Positions 17,094-25,352 are shown, counted from the first letter of the stretch. The stretch is 64,000 nt of DNA from Oscillospiraceae bacterium Marseille-Q3528 (GCA_018223385.1 JAGTTR010000012.1:48395-112394), one strand, 5' to 3'. A program made the numbers and translations. The notes: generated from the letters alone by a model not told the origin.

Positions 17094-17648
17094 ATGAAAC
17101 AGACAGAGATACCAGATAGAATTGACAAGGCAACCGGGACGGACACGCCCGCTCCTCTTTTGATCCGGCATGCAGTGCCGGAGGATTTTCCGGCCATTCT
17201 GGCAATCTATGCCCGCGCCCGTGCCTTTATGAAAGCACACGGCAACCCGAGACAGTGGAACGATACCTGGCCGCCGGAAACACTTCTGCGGGAGGACATC
17301 CGGCTGGGACGGATGTACGTGGCTGTGGCGGCGGATGAGATCGCGGCGGTATTCGTCTATATCCAGGGGGTAGACATTGATCCCTCCTACCGGCTCATCG
17401 AAAACGGCGCCTGGGGAAATCCGGGGGAATACGGTGTGGTGCACCGTCTGGCAGGCAGCGGAAACGTCCGCGGCGTGGGAGAATATTGCCTGAACTGGGC
17501 CTTTGCCCAGTGCCATCACCTGCGGGTGGATACCCATGCGGATAATCTGCCCATGCAGCGCCTGCTGGGGAAGCTTGGGTTTACCCAGAGGGGCATCATT
17601 TATGTGCGGGAGGATCACGATCCCCGGCTGGCGTATGACAAGTTTTGA
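17094..17648 (+). CDS. GNAT family N-acetyltransferase
   Basis: A 184-residue protein. The fold starts at about residue 23 (LLIRHAVPEDFPAILAIYARA) after a loose N-terminus, has a beta strand MYVAVAADEIAAVFVYI, and ends with DTHADNLPMQRLLGKLGFTQRG, the usual last motif of GNAT enzymes. The acyl acceptor is unknown. The acetyl-CoA pyrophosphate loop is weak (HRLAGSGNVRGVG). It stands alone on the plus strand behind GGGAAGGGAG. Confidence 0.85.
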   Translation: MKQTEIPDRIDKATGTDTPAPLLIRHAVPEDFPAILAIYARARAFMKAHGNPRQWNDTWPPETLLREDIRLGRMYVAVAADEIAAVFVYIQGVDIDPSYRLIENGAWGNPGEYGVVHRLAGSGNVRGVGEYCLNWAFAQCHHLRVDTHADNLPMQRLLGKLGFTQRGIIYVREDHDPRLAYDKF

Positions 17649-17660
17649 TAAAAAAACTGC

Positions 17661-17787
17661 TTACACTCCGGAAAAAATTGTGCTATAATCCTCTCCGTTG
17701 AAAAATAAATACAGAACAATCATAACGACATTAAATATTATCGCGGCTCCTGTCTGATGGCTGCGATGGGTTTGATGTCGTTTTTTG
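17661..17787 (+). promoter_or_regulatory. promoter and leader hairpin with T tract (possible attenuator or short RNA)
   Basis: TTACAC-17-TATAAT (17661-17689, with TG before the -10) drives a leader in which AACGACATTAAA (17724) pairs with TTTGATGTCGTT (17771) and ATCGCGGC pairs with GCTGCGAT inside. A run of six T follows. As read, most transcripts would stop after about 95 nt. No known riboswitch motif was recognised. Confidence 0.5.
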
Positions 17788-17887
17788 TTGTCTGCATTGC
17801 ACGCGGAAAGTTGGCGGCAGTCTGCGGAAGACGGCTTTTGAGGTGTGGGGATTTTGGTTGCTCTGTATCAGGAAAAGGAGAAAAAAT

Positions 17888-18025
17888 ATGCCAAAAACAA
17901 AATTTCAAAGTGTTGTATTTACTGCGATCATGGCATTCCTGTGCTTCCCGGCGGCACTTTGCCTGCAGGTGTTTTTCGTGGGCCCGCTGGTGCGGAAAAT
18001 CTTCCGGACAATTTTTGCTGCCTAG
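17888..18025 (+). pseudogene. DUF2798 membrane protein reduced to its two ends
   Basis: A 45-residue open frame with a good AGGAG ribosome site. The first ~17 residues (MPKTKFQSVVFTAIMAF) match the start of DUF2798 proteins, and the last ~28 (FPAALCLQVFFVGPLVRKIF, then RTIFAA) match the family's C-terminus. The middle of roughly 100 residues is missing and the frame is kept across the junction. It may be a remnant from an in-frame deletion, or a still-expressed one-helix mini-protein. Comparison with the family is from memory. Confidence 0.55.
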
Positions 18026-18209
18026 TCATTGACACGAAAAGAGACGTTTGCTACACTGTAATTACATATCTGGGAAAGTTCTTGGCCGTTCGGTCACTCA
18101 ATCCCCATATGCGAAAACAAAAAATATGGCGGAGAGAGTGAGAGCGGGCATGCATGCAGCGGCTTTGACGGCGCATATTCTACTCTTTTCTGCCATCAGT
18201 AGGAGGAAA

Positions 18210-18725
18210 ATGAATGCAGAGAAGAAAACTGGAAGAATTGAACCTATTGGCTATGACCGGGTGCTGTACACCCGGGGCAAAAAAGGAAACATCTCGGAAA
18301 GTTTACGTCAGTTGCTCAGTTATATGGAGAACACGAACCAGAACAATGCGATCAATGAAGATCTGAGAGACATCCAGCAGATGGTAGATCAGGTCAAGCG
18401 GGATGGGGAGGTTTCATTACGATATATGAAATGGTTTGAGCATGATCAGATGATGTATGAGCAGGGCCGTAAGGAAGAGCAGGAGAATACGGAACGGGAA
18501 CGGAAAATTGCAGAGCAGGAACGAAAAAATGCAGAACAGGAGAAAAAAAGAGCAGAAGCAGCAGAACAGTTTGCTAAGGCAGCAAAACAGGAAGTGAAAA
18601 TTGCTGAACAAGAGAAAAAATTGACCAAACATCTTCTGTCAGATCAACGCTTGGAAGATCTGCAGCGTGCACTGGATGATGCGGCATTTCGGGATCAGCT
18701 TCTGCAGGAATATGGCATCCGTTAA
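18210..18725 (+). pseudogene. C-terminal remnant of an Rpn/PD-(D/E)XK nuclease-transposase protein
   Basis: The frame encodes about 171 residues. The segment SESLRQLLSYMENTNQNNAI, then MVDQVKRDGEVSLRYMKWFE, matches the region that follows the nuclease domain in Rpn/PDDEXK_2 family proteins, and is followed by a long charged coiled coil of EQEK repeats (residues ~95-140) and a C-terminal LLQEYGIR. The catalytic D-E-K nuclease domain is absent upstream. An ATG with AGGAGGAAA in front lies at 18210, so the remnant might still be translated. Open frame continues upstream to 18048 without family similarity. Confidence 0.55.
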
Positions 18726-18780
18726 CGGATGAAGTGCCAATCCGTGAATGTCGGTGTGAATGCCGGACTGCCGGAGCGGA

Positions 18781-18809
18781 TTGACAGCCTCTTCGATTCT
18801 GCCTATAAT
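18781..18809 (+). promoter_or_regulatory. consensus sigma-A promoter for the PfkB kinase gene
   Basis: TTGACA and TATAAT are perfect with a 17-bp spacer, about 105 bp before the ATG. Confidence 0.8.
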
Positions 18810-18914
18810 AGACAGCATATGACCGGCGCAGATCGGCAGCTCACGTCTTTTATACAGGATGATGGAAGTGTGTGAGAACGCGCCGGAAAAAGAGAGAAAC
18901 GGGAGAGAAGTGTT

Positions 18915-19850
18915 ATGGCAGTCAATAAAAACGGAATCATCGTTCTGGGAGCGGTCTTTGTGGATATCAAGGGCTTTCCAGACGACATCTATATCGCGGA
19001 CGGCAGGAATGCCGGTCATGTGGAGTACATCCACGGCGGCGTGAGCCGCAATGTGGTGGAGGATATCGCCAATCTGGAGCTGCGGCCCACATTCCTGGGG
19101 ATTGTGGATGAGACGGCGCTGGGACAGGCGGTGGTAGACAAGCTGGAACGGCACAAGGTGAATACCGGCTATATGCGCGTGGTTCCTGGTGGAATGGGAA
19201 CCTGGCTGGCAGTGTTTGACCACAACGGGGATCTGAGCGGTTCGATTTCTCAGCGGCCCAACCTGATGCCGATTCTGTCTATCCTGGAGGAGCAGGGGGA
19301 TGAGATCATCCAGAACTGCGACTCTGTGGTGGCAGAGATCGATATGGATAAGGATATTATTAAGAAGGTTGTGGAGCTTTGCCAGAAATATGGCAAGAAG
19401 CTGTACGGTGTTGTCAGCAACATGAATATCGCGGTGGGACGCCGGGATCTGTTACAGAAGTTTGACTGTCTCATCTGCAACCAGCTGGAGGCAGGTATCT
19501 TTTTCTCGGATGATTACAGCGAGAAGACGCCGGAGGAGATGGTGGATATTCTGGCAGAGCGGCTGCAGGTGTCCAATGTGCCTGCCATGGTGGTGACCAT
19601 GGGCGGTCAGGGCTCTGTTTATGCGGAAGCAGATGGAGAGAAGGGGATCTGTCCGGCCAAAAAGGTACAGGTGAAGGATACCACCGGCGCGGGAGATGCA
19701 TTCTGCGCGGGCGTCTCTGCAGGCTTGACCTATGGCAGGACACTGGCACAGGCGGTGGAGATCGGCACGAGACTGGCGGCCTCTGTCATTACGTCTTCTG
19801 AAAATGTATGTCCCCGGTTCCGACCGGAGGAATTCGGGATTTCTCTGTAA
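18915..19850 (+). CDS. PfkB-family carbohydrate/nucleoside kinase
   Basis: A 311-residue ribokinase-fold kinase. It has the N-terminal GG motif region (YIHGGVSRNVVEDIANL) and the catalytic DTTGAGDAFCAGVSAGL near residues 254-270, where the Asp of GAGD is the base. The sugar or nucleoside substrate cannot be read from sequence; no pathway gene is nearby. The ATG follows AGAGAAGTGTT and is driven by a consensus promoter at 18781. It converges on the DtxR gene, sharing a terminator. Confidence 0.9.
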   Translation: MAVNKNGIIVLGAVFVDIKGFPDDIYIADGRNAGHVEYIHGGVSRNVVEDIANLELRPTFLGIVDETALGQAVVDKLERHKVNTGYMRVVPGGMGTWLAVFDHNGDLSGSISQRPNLMPILSILEEQGDEIIQNCDSVVAEIDMDKDIIKKVVELCQKYGKKLYGVVSNMNIAVGRRDLLQKFDCLICNQLEAGIFFSDDYSEKTPEEMVDILAERLQVSNVPAMVVTMGGQGSVYAEADGEKGICPAKKVQVKDTTGAGDAFCAGVSAGLTYGRTLAQAVEIGTRLAASVITSSENVCPRFRPEEFGISL

Positions 19851-19944
19851 GAACTCCGGAAGGGAGAATTCCGGAAATCCCGGGATCCGGGGCGGAAAGA
19901 AGGCGTGGAAGCAGCAAAGCTTGCAGAATATAGAATAATAGAAG

Positions 19945-19993
19945 AAAAGGGAATCCTGGAAGATACATTGCATCTGTCCGTGATTCCCTTTCT
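19945..19993. terminator. bidirectional terminator between PfkB and DtxR genes
   Basis: AAAGGGAATC (19946) pairs with GATTCCCTTT (19982). A residues flank the left arm and T residues the right, so it can serve both convergent genes. Confidence 0.75.
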
Positions 19994-20003
19994 TATGATT
20001 CCA

Positions 20004-20375
20004 TTACATATGGTAGTTCTCCACATGTTCCTTGATGGCGCTGAAGGATTCCTTGCTGATGACGTGCTCCATCCGGCAGGCATCCTCTGCGGCGGTCTCC
20101 GGGGAAACACCCAGGCTGATGAGCCAGGTGGAGAGCAGCGTGTGGCGCTCGTAGATCATCTCTGCGATCTCCCGTCCGGCATCGGTGAGGAAAATATGTC
20201 CTTCCTTATTAATGACGACGTATCCGTTCTCCCGAAGATTCTTCATGGCAACACTGACACTGGGTTTGGAGAATCCCAGTTCTGTAGCAACGTCGATGGA
20301 ACGTACTTCCGGATTGCGTTTGCTTAAGACCAGCACTGTTTCCAGATAATTCTCTGCAGATTCCTGTATTTTCAA
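20004..20375 (-). CDS. DtxR/MntR-family metal-dependent regulator (feo side)
   Basis: A 123-residue regulator. It has the winged helix-turn-helix (RSIDVATELGFSKPSVSVAMKNL at about 23-45) and the metal-binding/dimerisation helices (HTLLSTWLISLGV, then EDACRMEHVISKESF). No SH3-like third domain, as in MntR/IdeR short forms. The frame extends to an ATG at 20438, but AAGGAG sits 8 bases before a TTG at 20375, which gives the normal family start (LKIQESAENYLETV). It is divergent from feoAAB, whose promoter carries GTTAG-N6-CTAAC palindromes, so it is the likely repressor under iron-replete conditions. Confidence 0.9.
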   Translation of the reverse strand: MKIQESAENYLETVLVLSKRNPEVRSIDVATELGFSKPSVSVAMKNLRENGYVVINKEGHIFLTDAGREIAEMIYERHTLLSTWLISLGVSPETAAEDACRMEHVISKESFSAIKEHVENYHM

Positions 20376-20451
20376 ATTAGTCACTCCTTGTCCGGCATTT
20401 TTACAAGATTTTCGAGGAATATTTGTCAGAAATGCCAAAATATAATTAATA

Positions 20452-20480
20452 ATTATAGCACAAAATCATGAGATTGCCAA
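20452..20480 (-). promoter_or_regulatory. promoter of the feo-side DtxR gene
   Basis: Read on the minus strand, TTGGCA and TATAAT (with TG upstream) are spaced by 17 bp. Confidence 0.75.
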
Positions 20481-20524
20481 TGTTTTGAAGCATTAAAAAA
20501 GAATAAATTTATTGATAAATACTA

Positions 20525-20610
20525 TTGACAAACGGGTTAGGGGGTGCTAATCTATAGACGGTTAGTGACAACTAGCTATTTTTTATCAATAAGAGTTAGC
20601 CAATGCTACC
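20525..20610 (+). promoter_or_regulatory. feo promoter with three operator palindromes
   Basis: TTGACA (20525) and TAATCT (20548) are spaced by 17 bp. The first palindrome, GTTAG-GGGGTG-CTAAT (20536-20551), covers the spacer and half of the -10, so occupancy must block RNA polymerase. Two weaker copies follow: GTTAG-TGACAA-CTAGC (20561-20576) and GTTAG-CCAATG-CTACC (20595-20610). Confidence 0.8.
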
Positions 20611-20635
20611 TGCAAAAGAAAAGGAGAGGATTATG

Positions 20636-20845
20636 ATGCCCTTAACGATGGCAAAGACTGGCGAAGCCAATGAGATCAAGAAAGTCGGCGGCAAGGAGGA
20701 TACGAGACGTTTCCTGGAGAGCCTTGGATTTGTTCCCGGAGGATTGGTCACCATTGTTTCCGAGATCAACGGAAATCTGATTGTGAACGTGAAGGAGTCA
20801 AGAGTTGCGATCAGCCGTGAGATGGCAAACAAGATCATGATCTGA
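20636..20845 (+). CDS. feoA: FeoA-domain protein 1
   Basis: A 69-residue SH3-like FeoA protein (MPLTMAKTGEANEIKKVGG, LGFVPGGLVTIVSEINGNLI). The second of two adjacent ATGs is best placed after AAGGAGAGG. FeoA is a small cytosolic partner of the FeoB ferrous-iron transporter. First gene of the iron operon behind an operator-covered promoter. Confidence 0.93.
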   Translation: MPLTMAKTGEANEIKKVGGKEDTRRFLESLGFVPGGLVTIVSEINGNLIVNVKESRVAISREMANKIMI

Positions 20846-20883
20846 TCAGACAGAGCAAAAGGCGTTGAAAGGAGAAAAGAGCA

Positions 20884-21105
20884 ATGCAGACATTGAAGGA
20901 TGCGAAGTGCGGCCAGACCGTAAAAGTAGTCAAACTTCATGGAGAGGGTGCGGTAAAGCGCCGTATCATGGACATGGGAATTACCAAAGGAACAGACGTC
21001 TATGTACGTAAAGTTGCACCGCTTGGAGATCCGGTGGAGGTTACCGTCCGCGGCTACGAGTTATCCCTGCGTAAAGCAGATGCCGAGATGGTTGAAGTTC
21101 AGTAA
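20884..21105 (+). CDS. feoA: FeoA-domain protein 2
   Basis: A 73-residue FeoA paralog (GEGAVKRRIMDMGITKGTDVYV; APLGDPVEVTVRGYELSLRK). Two different FeoA proteins ahead of FeoB are usual in Clostridia. It is 38 bp after the first feoA with AAAGGAG upstream, and is followed by a terminator-like hairpin before feoB. Confidence 0.93.
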   Translation: MQTLKDAKCGQTVKVVKLHGEGAVKRRIMDMGITKGTDVYVRKVAPLGDPVEVTVRGYELSLRKADAEMVEVQ

Positions 21106-21173
21106 AAAATGACAGGATGGCTGGACTTTCAGCCCCTGTATTTTTTAAAACGAAAGGTTAGAATTTACTAACC
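21104..21173 (+). promoter_or_regulatory. mid-operon terminator followed by a perfect iron-type operator before feoB
   Basis: ACAGG...GGCTG pairs with CAGCC...CCTGT (about 21110-21141), ending in ATTTTTT, so part of the feoA transcripts should stop here. Fifteen bases later is GGTTAG-AATTTA-CTAACC (21156-21173), the best palindrome of the series, only ~24 bp before the feoB start. No clear -35/-10 pair was found for a separate feoB promoter. Confidence 0.65.
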
Positions 21174-21197
21174 GATAGAATGAGGAGGATTAGAAGC

Positions 21198-23336
21198 ATG
21201 GCATATAAAATTGCGCTTGCCGGAAACCCGAACTGTGGTAAGACTACCCTGTTCAATGCGCTGACCGGTTCCAATCAGTTTGTCGGAAACTGGCCGGGCG
21301 TTACGGTTGAGAAAAAAGAAGGAAAATTAAAAGGACACAAAGACGTAATCATCATGGACCTTCCTGGTATTTACTCCCTGTCTCCGTACACACTGGAGGA
21401 GGTTGTTGCCAGAAACTACCTGATCACCGAGCGTCCCGATGCGATCCTGAATATCGTAGATGGAACGAACCTGGAGCGTAACCTTTACCTTTCCACACAG
21501 CTGATGGAGCTTGGCATCCCGGTTGTGATGGCTGTCAACATGATGGATATCGTTGCAAAGAACGGTGACAAGATCAACATTGCAGCACTTTCCAAGAGCA
21601 TGGGATGTGAAGCTGTTGAGATTTCCGCTCTGAAGGGAACCGGTATCACAGAGGCAGCTGAGAAGGCTGTTGCTCTTGCACAGAAGAAGGCAGATGCCGG
21701 ATTCGTACATACATTTGCTCCTGAGGTGGAGAGCGTTCTTACAGATATCGAGGCACTGCTTCCTTCCGATATCGTAGAATCCCAGAAGAGATTCTATGCC
21801 ATCAAGCTGTTTGAGCGTGATGACAAGATCGCTGATACCATGAGCAAGGTACCGGACGTAGAGAGCATCATCAAGGCAGCTGAGGATAAGCTGGACGATG
21901 ACTCCGAGAGTATCATCACCAATGAGCGTTACGTTTACATTGCATCCATCATCGAGGGCTGCTATGTGAAGAAGAATAAACAGGGTCTTACCATTTCCGA
22001 TAAGATCGACCGTGTAGTAACCAACCGCTGGCTGGCTCTGCCGATCTTCGCTGTTGTTATGTGGCTGGTTTACTATGTATCTGTCAGCACAGTCGGAAGC
22101 TTCCTGACAGACTGGGTAAACGATGTACTGTTCGGTGATATCATTCCTCCGGCAGTCAGCGGTTTCCTGGAGAGCATCAACTGCGCACCGTGGCTGGAAG
22201 GCCTGATCGTAGACGGTATCATTGCCGGTGTCGGCGCCGTTCTCGGATTCGTTCCGCAGATGCTCGTACTGTTCATCTTCCTGGCATTCCTGGAGTCCTG
22301 CGGATACATGGCTCGTGTTGCATTCATCATGGACCGTATCTTCCGTAAATTTGGTCTTTCCGGTAAGTCCTTCATCCCGATGCTGATCGGTACCGGATGC
22401 GGCGTACCTGGCATCATGGCTTCCCGTACCATCGAGAATGACCGTGACCGTAAGATGACCATTATGACCACAACCTTTATCCCCTGTGGTGCAAAGCTTC
22501 CGATCATCGCCCTGATCGCAGGCGCTATCTTCCGCGGCGCTTCCTGGGTTGCACCGGCAGCTTACTTTATCGGAATTGCAGCAATCATCTGCTCCGGTAT
22601 TATCTTAAAGAAGACAAAGATGTTCGCCGGAGATCCGGCTCCCTTCGTTATGGAGCTTCCGGCATACCACTGGCCAACCGTCAGCAACGTACTGCGGAGC
22701 ATGTGGGAGAGAGGCTGGTCCTTCATTAAGAAGGCTGGTACCGTGATCCTGCTTTCCACCATCGTTGTATGGTTCGCTTCTAACTTCGGTTTCGTAGACG
22801 GCCACTTTGGCATGGTTGATGACTTAAGTGATGGTATCCTTTCTGCTATCGGCAGATCCTTCGCTTGGATCTTCGCACCTCTTGGATGGGGTGACTGGAA
22901 GGCAGCTGTGGCAGCTATCACCGGTCTTGTGGCAAAAGAGAACGTTGTAGGTACCTTCGGTATCCTGTATGGTTTTGCAGAGGTATCTGACGAAGGTGAA
23001 GAGATCTGGGGAACACTGGCATCCAGCTTTACCGCCATTTCCGCTATGTCCTTCATGGTATTCAACCTGCTGTGCGCACCTTGCTTCGCTGCAATGGGTG
23101 CCATCAAGCGTGAGATGAACAATGCAAAATGGTTCTGGTTCGCTATCGGCTATCAGTGCTTACTTGCATACGTTGTTTCCCTGTGCATCTACCAGATCGG
23201 TAGTGTTGTAACAGGTGGTGCTTTCGGTATCGGAACCGTAGTAGCTATCCTTCTGGTAGTTGGTTTCCTGTATCTGTTATTCCGTCCTTACAAAGAGAGC
23301 GAGACTCTGAAGGTGAAGAAGACAGCGAAAGCATAA
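21198..23336 (+). CDS. feoB: ferrous iron transporter FeoB
   Basis: A 712-residue inner-membrane protein for Fe(II) uptake. The N-terminal G domain shows G1 GNPNCGKTT, G3 DLPGIYSL, G4 NMMD and G5 SALKGTG. A helical spacer leads to the membrane part with the two gate regions (GYMARVAFIMDRIFRKFGLSGKSFIPMLIGTGCGVPGI) and later LVAKENVVGT and CAPCFAA. In-frame codons start at 21180, but GAGGAGG precedes the ATG at 21198. An operator palindrome sits just upstream. Confidence 0.97.
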   Translation: MAYKIALAGNPNCGKTTLFNALTGSNQFVGNWPGVTVEKKEGKLKGHKDVIIMDLPGIYSLSPYTLEEVVARNYLITERPDAILNIVDGTNLERNLYLSTQLMELGIPVVMAVNMMDIVAKNGDKINIAALSKSMGCEAVEISALKGTGITEAAEKAVALAQKKADAGFVHTFAPEVESVLTDIEALLPSDIVESQKRFYAIKLFERDDKIADTMSKVPDVESIIKAAEDKLDDDSESIITNERYVYIASIIEGCYVKKNKQGLTISDKIDRVVTNRWLALPIFAVVMWLVYYVSVSTVGSFLTDWVNDVLFGDIIPPAVSGFLESINCAPWLEGLIVDGIIAGVGAVLGFVPQMLVLFIFLAFLESCGYMARVAFIMDRIFRKFGLSGKSFIPMLIGTGCGVPGIMASRTIENDRDRKMTIMTTTFIPCGAKLPIIALIAGAIFRGASWVAPAAYFIGIAAIICSGIILKKTKMFAGDPAPFVMELPAYHWPTVSNVLRSMWERGWSFIKKAGTVILLSTIVVWFASNFGFVDGHFGMVDDLSDGILSAIGRSFAWIFAPLGWGDWKAAVAAITGLVAKENVVGTFGILYGFAEVSDEGEEIWGTLASSFTAISAMSFMVFNLLCAPCFAAMGAIKREMNNAKWFWFAIGYQCLLAYVVSLCIYQIGSVVTGGAFGIGTVVAILLVVGFLYLLFRPYKESETLKVKKTAKA

Positions 23337-23348
23337 TCCCTTTGGGAG

Positions 23349-23537
23349 GTGTGTCTTATCCTTACATTTTTAGGTGCTAATATCGGAACGATCGGGGTCG
23401 CTGCAGTAGTCATACTGATAGCTGCCCTGGCCATCCGGAGTATAAGAAATGACAAGAAAAATGGAAAATCCTGCAGCGGCTGCAGCGGTAATTGCAGCAG
23501 CTGCGGCGGGGGTTCCTGCGATAGCAGCCATCGATGA
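23349..23537 (+). CDS. FeoB-associated Cys-rich membrane protein
   Basis: About 59-62 residues: one transmembrane helix (GTIGVAAVVILIAALAI) and a Cys/Ser/Gly-rich tail (SCSGCSGNCSSCGGGSC) that could bind iron. The start is uncertain. A GTG at 23349 overlaps the GGGAGGT ribosome site. The family usually begins at (M)LTFLGANIGT, which here would need a non-standard codon near 23358-23361. It follows feoB by about 12 bp and belongs to the operon. Confidence 0.8.
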   Translation: MCLILTFLGANIGTIGVAAVVILIAALAIRSIRNDKKNGKSCSGCSGNCSSCGGGSCDSSHR

Positions 23538-23554
23538 TATAGGAGGAATGTCCT

Positions 23555-23962
23555 GTGCAGAAAGAAGAAATTCTGAGAGAAATGAAACGGCGGGGCAAGA
23601 GGATCACCGAGCAGCGCAAGATCCTGATGGACATTATTCTGGAGAATCCACACAACTGCTGTAAAGAGATTTACTATGAGGCAGTGAAGAAGGATCCGTC
23701 CATCGGCATCGCAACGGTGTACCGGATGATGAATCTGCTGGAAGAGATAGGTGCAGTCAGCCGTTTTTACAGCTATCCCATGTATCAGACCAATGAAGAT
23801 ATGGCTGATGCGGCGGAAGCGGGAATTTCTATCCGCAACGGAAAGGCGATTACGCCGAAGGAACAGGAAATTCTGTATGTCGAGATGAAAGATCTGCTGA
23901 AGAAAAGAGGGCTGCTGCAGAACAATGACCAGTTCGCGGCAACCATTGAGATCCGTGCCTGA
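23555..23962 (+). CDS. Fur-family winged-helix protein lacking the usual metal-binding end
   Basis: A 135-residue protein starting at GTG behind AGGAGG. Residues ~1-75 are a Fur-type winged helix (RGKRITEQRKILMDIILEN, then ATVYRMMNLLEEIGAV). The rest lacks the HHH and CxxC ligands of real Fur proteins and reads as a short helical tail. It ends the feo operon, the place FeoC occupies in enterobacteria, so a FeoC-like or accessory regulatory role is possible. Confidence 0.75.
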   Translation: MQKEEILREMKRRGKRITEQRKILMDIILENPHNCCKEIYYEAVKKDPSIGIATVYRMMNLLEEIGAVSRFYSYPMYQTNEDMADAAEAGISIRNGKAITPKEQEILYVEMKDLLKKRGLLQNNDQFAATIEIRA

Positions 23963-23979
23963 AAGGGAACGGAACGGGA

Positions 23980-24008
23980 TTGATTTTTACCCCTGGTTCA
24001 GGTATAAT
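23980..24008 (+). promoter_or_regulatory. promoter of the DUF362 gene
   Basis: TTGATT and TATAAT with a 17-bp spacer, about 45 bp before the ATG. Confidence 0.7.
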
Positions 24009-24052
24009 TCCTTTGTTTGGTTGTACAGACAGAACAGAAGGGATGAAGGATC

Positions 24053-25171
24053 ATGCGCAGAGATGAAATTCTCATGATATACGGAGAAGATTATCAGACG
24101 ATGACGAAGCGGCTTCTTTGTGAGGCCGGACTCGATACAATGATCGCTGATAAGGATGCCAGCATCGGGATCAAACCGAATATACTGGGCCCCTATCCGG
24201 CAGAGGACGGAGGTACTACACATCCACAGATCGTTGCGGGAATTATAGAATATCTGAAAGAACATGGGTTTCATAACCTGACGATAGCAGAAGGCTCCTG
24301 GGTGGGGGATTACACCCGGGAGGCTTTTTGCGTCTGCGGATATGAGGATCTGGCAAAACAGTATGAGGTCAATTTGCTGGATACCCAGCAGGATACTTTC
24401 TATGAACAGGACTGCGGCGGCCTTTCGCTGCATATCTGTGACTGCGTGCGGCAGTTTGATTTTTTGATCAATGTACCGGTATTGAAGGGCCACTGCCAGA
24501 CGGGCATTACCTGTGCATTGAAAAATATGAAGGGTCTGATCCCCAATGCGGAGAAGCGCAGGTTTCACCGGCTGGGCCTTCACAAGCCCATCGCCCATCT
24601 GGGGCTGGGCATCCGTCAGAATTTTATCGTGGTGGACAACATCTGCGGGGATCCTAATTTCGAGGACGGGGGCAGTCCCTTCTATATGAATCGGATCTTT
24701 GCGGCGGCCGACCCGGTGCTCTGTGATACCTTCGGGGCGCAGGTGATGGGACGGGAACTGGAGGAGGTACCTTACCTTTCCCTGGCGGAAGCGCTGGGCG
24801 TGGGAAGTACAGATCTTTCCCGGGCACACATCCGTGCCCTCAACGAGCCGGAGACACTGCCGGTGCTGCCGGACACCAACCGGGTCATGCGGGTGGCCGA
24901 TAAGGCGGAAGAGGTGGATTCCTGCAGCGCCTGCTATGCCTATCTCATTCCGGCGCTGGACATGCTGGCCCAGGAGGGGCTGCTGAACAAACTCACCGAC
25001 AAGGTGTGCATCGGCCAGGGCTACCGGGGACAGACCGGGACGCTGGGCGTGGGCAACTGCACCTGCGGCTTCGCCCATCACCTGGAAGGGTGCCCGCCGG
25101 TAGAGACGGAGATTTATCAATTCCTGAAAAAATATATAGATACCAGGGGCGAAAGGTCCAAATCCATTTGA
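24053..25171 (+). CDS. DUF362 domain protein
   Basis: A 372-residue protein of the DUF362 group. Recognised by the segments IKPNILGPYPAEDGGTTHPQ, TIAEGSWVGDYT, FLINVPVLKGHCQTGITCAL, KNMKGLIPNAEKRRFHR and ADPVLCDTFGAQVMG. The C-terminus is Cys-containing (CSACYAYL; GNCTCGFAHHLEGCPP), which could hold a metal or cluster, but not with ferredoxin spacing. The function is unknown. It is a single gene with its own promoter and two hairpins downstream. Confidence 0.82.
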   Translation: MRRDEILMIYGEDYQTMTKRLLCEAGLDTMIADKDASIGIKPNILGPYPAEDGGTTHPQIVAGIIEYLKEHGFHNLTIAEGSWVGDYTREAFCVCGYEDLAKQYEVNLLDTQQDTFYEQDCGGLSLHICDCVRQFDFLINVPVLKGHCQTGITCALKNMKGLIPNAEKRRFHRLGLHKPIAHLGLGIRQNFIVVDNICGDPNFEDGGSPFYMNRIFAAADPVLCDTFGAQVMGRELEEVPYLSLAEALGVGSTDLSRAHIRALNEPETLPVLPDTNRVMRVADKAEEVDSCSACYAYLIPALDMLAQEGLLNKLTDKVCIGQGYRGQTGTLGVGNCTCGFAHHLEGCPPVETEIYQFLKKYIDTRGERSKSI

Positions 25172-25257
25172 ACTTGTTCATAAATGGATTTGGACTTTGA
25201 GACCCGCCTCCATATGAGCAATCCAAAGAACTTCTTTAGAAATTCTTTGGATTTTTC
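25153..25257 (+). terminator. two successive hairpins after the DUF362 gene
   Basis: First, GTCCAAATCCATTT and AAATGGATTTGGAC form a long stem that includes the final codons (25153-25199). Second, AATCCAAAGAA and TTCTTTGGATT (25220-25253) with a T tail is a typical terminator. Confidence 0.75.
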
Positions 25258-25346
25258 TATATTCGTTTTTACGATTTGGACGCTATACTGGCCTTGTTCA
25301 GGAAAAAGATGACCGGACAAACGTATGCAGAAGCTTCCGGGCATGC

Positions 25347-25352
25347 TATAAT
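25347..25352 (+). promoter_or_regulatory. extended -10 promoter of the two-component operon
   Basis: TG-C-TATAAT about 34 bp before the ATG; the -35 is poor (TATGCA at 17 bp). Confidence 0.5.
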
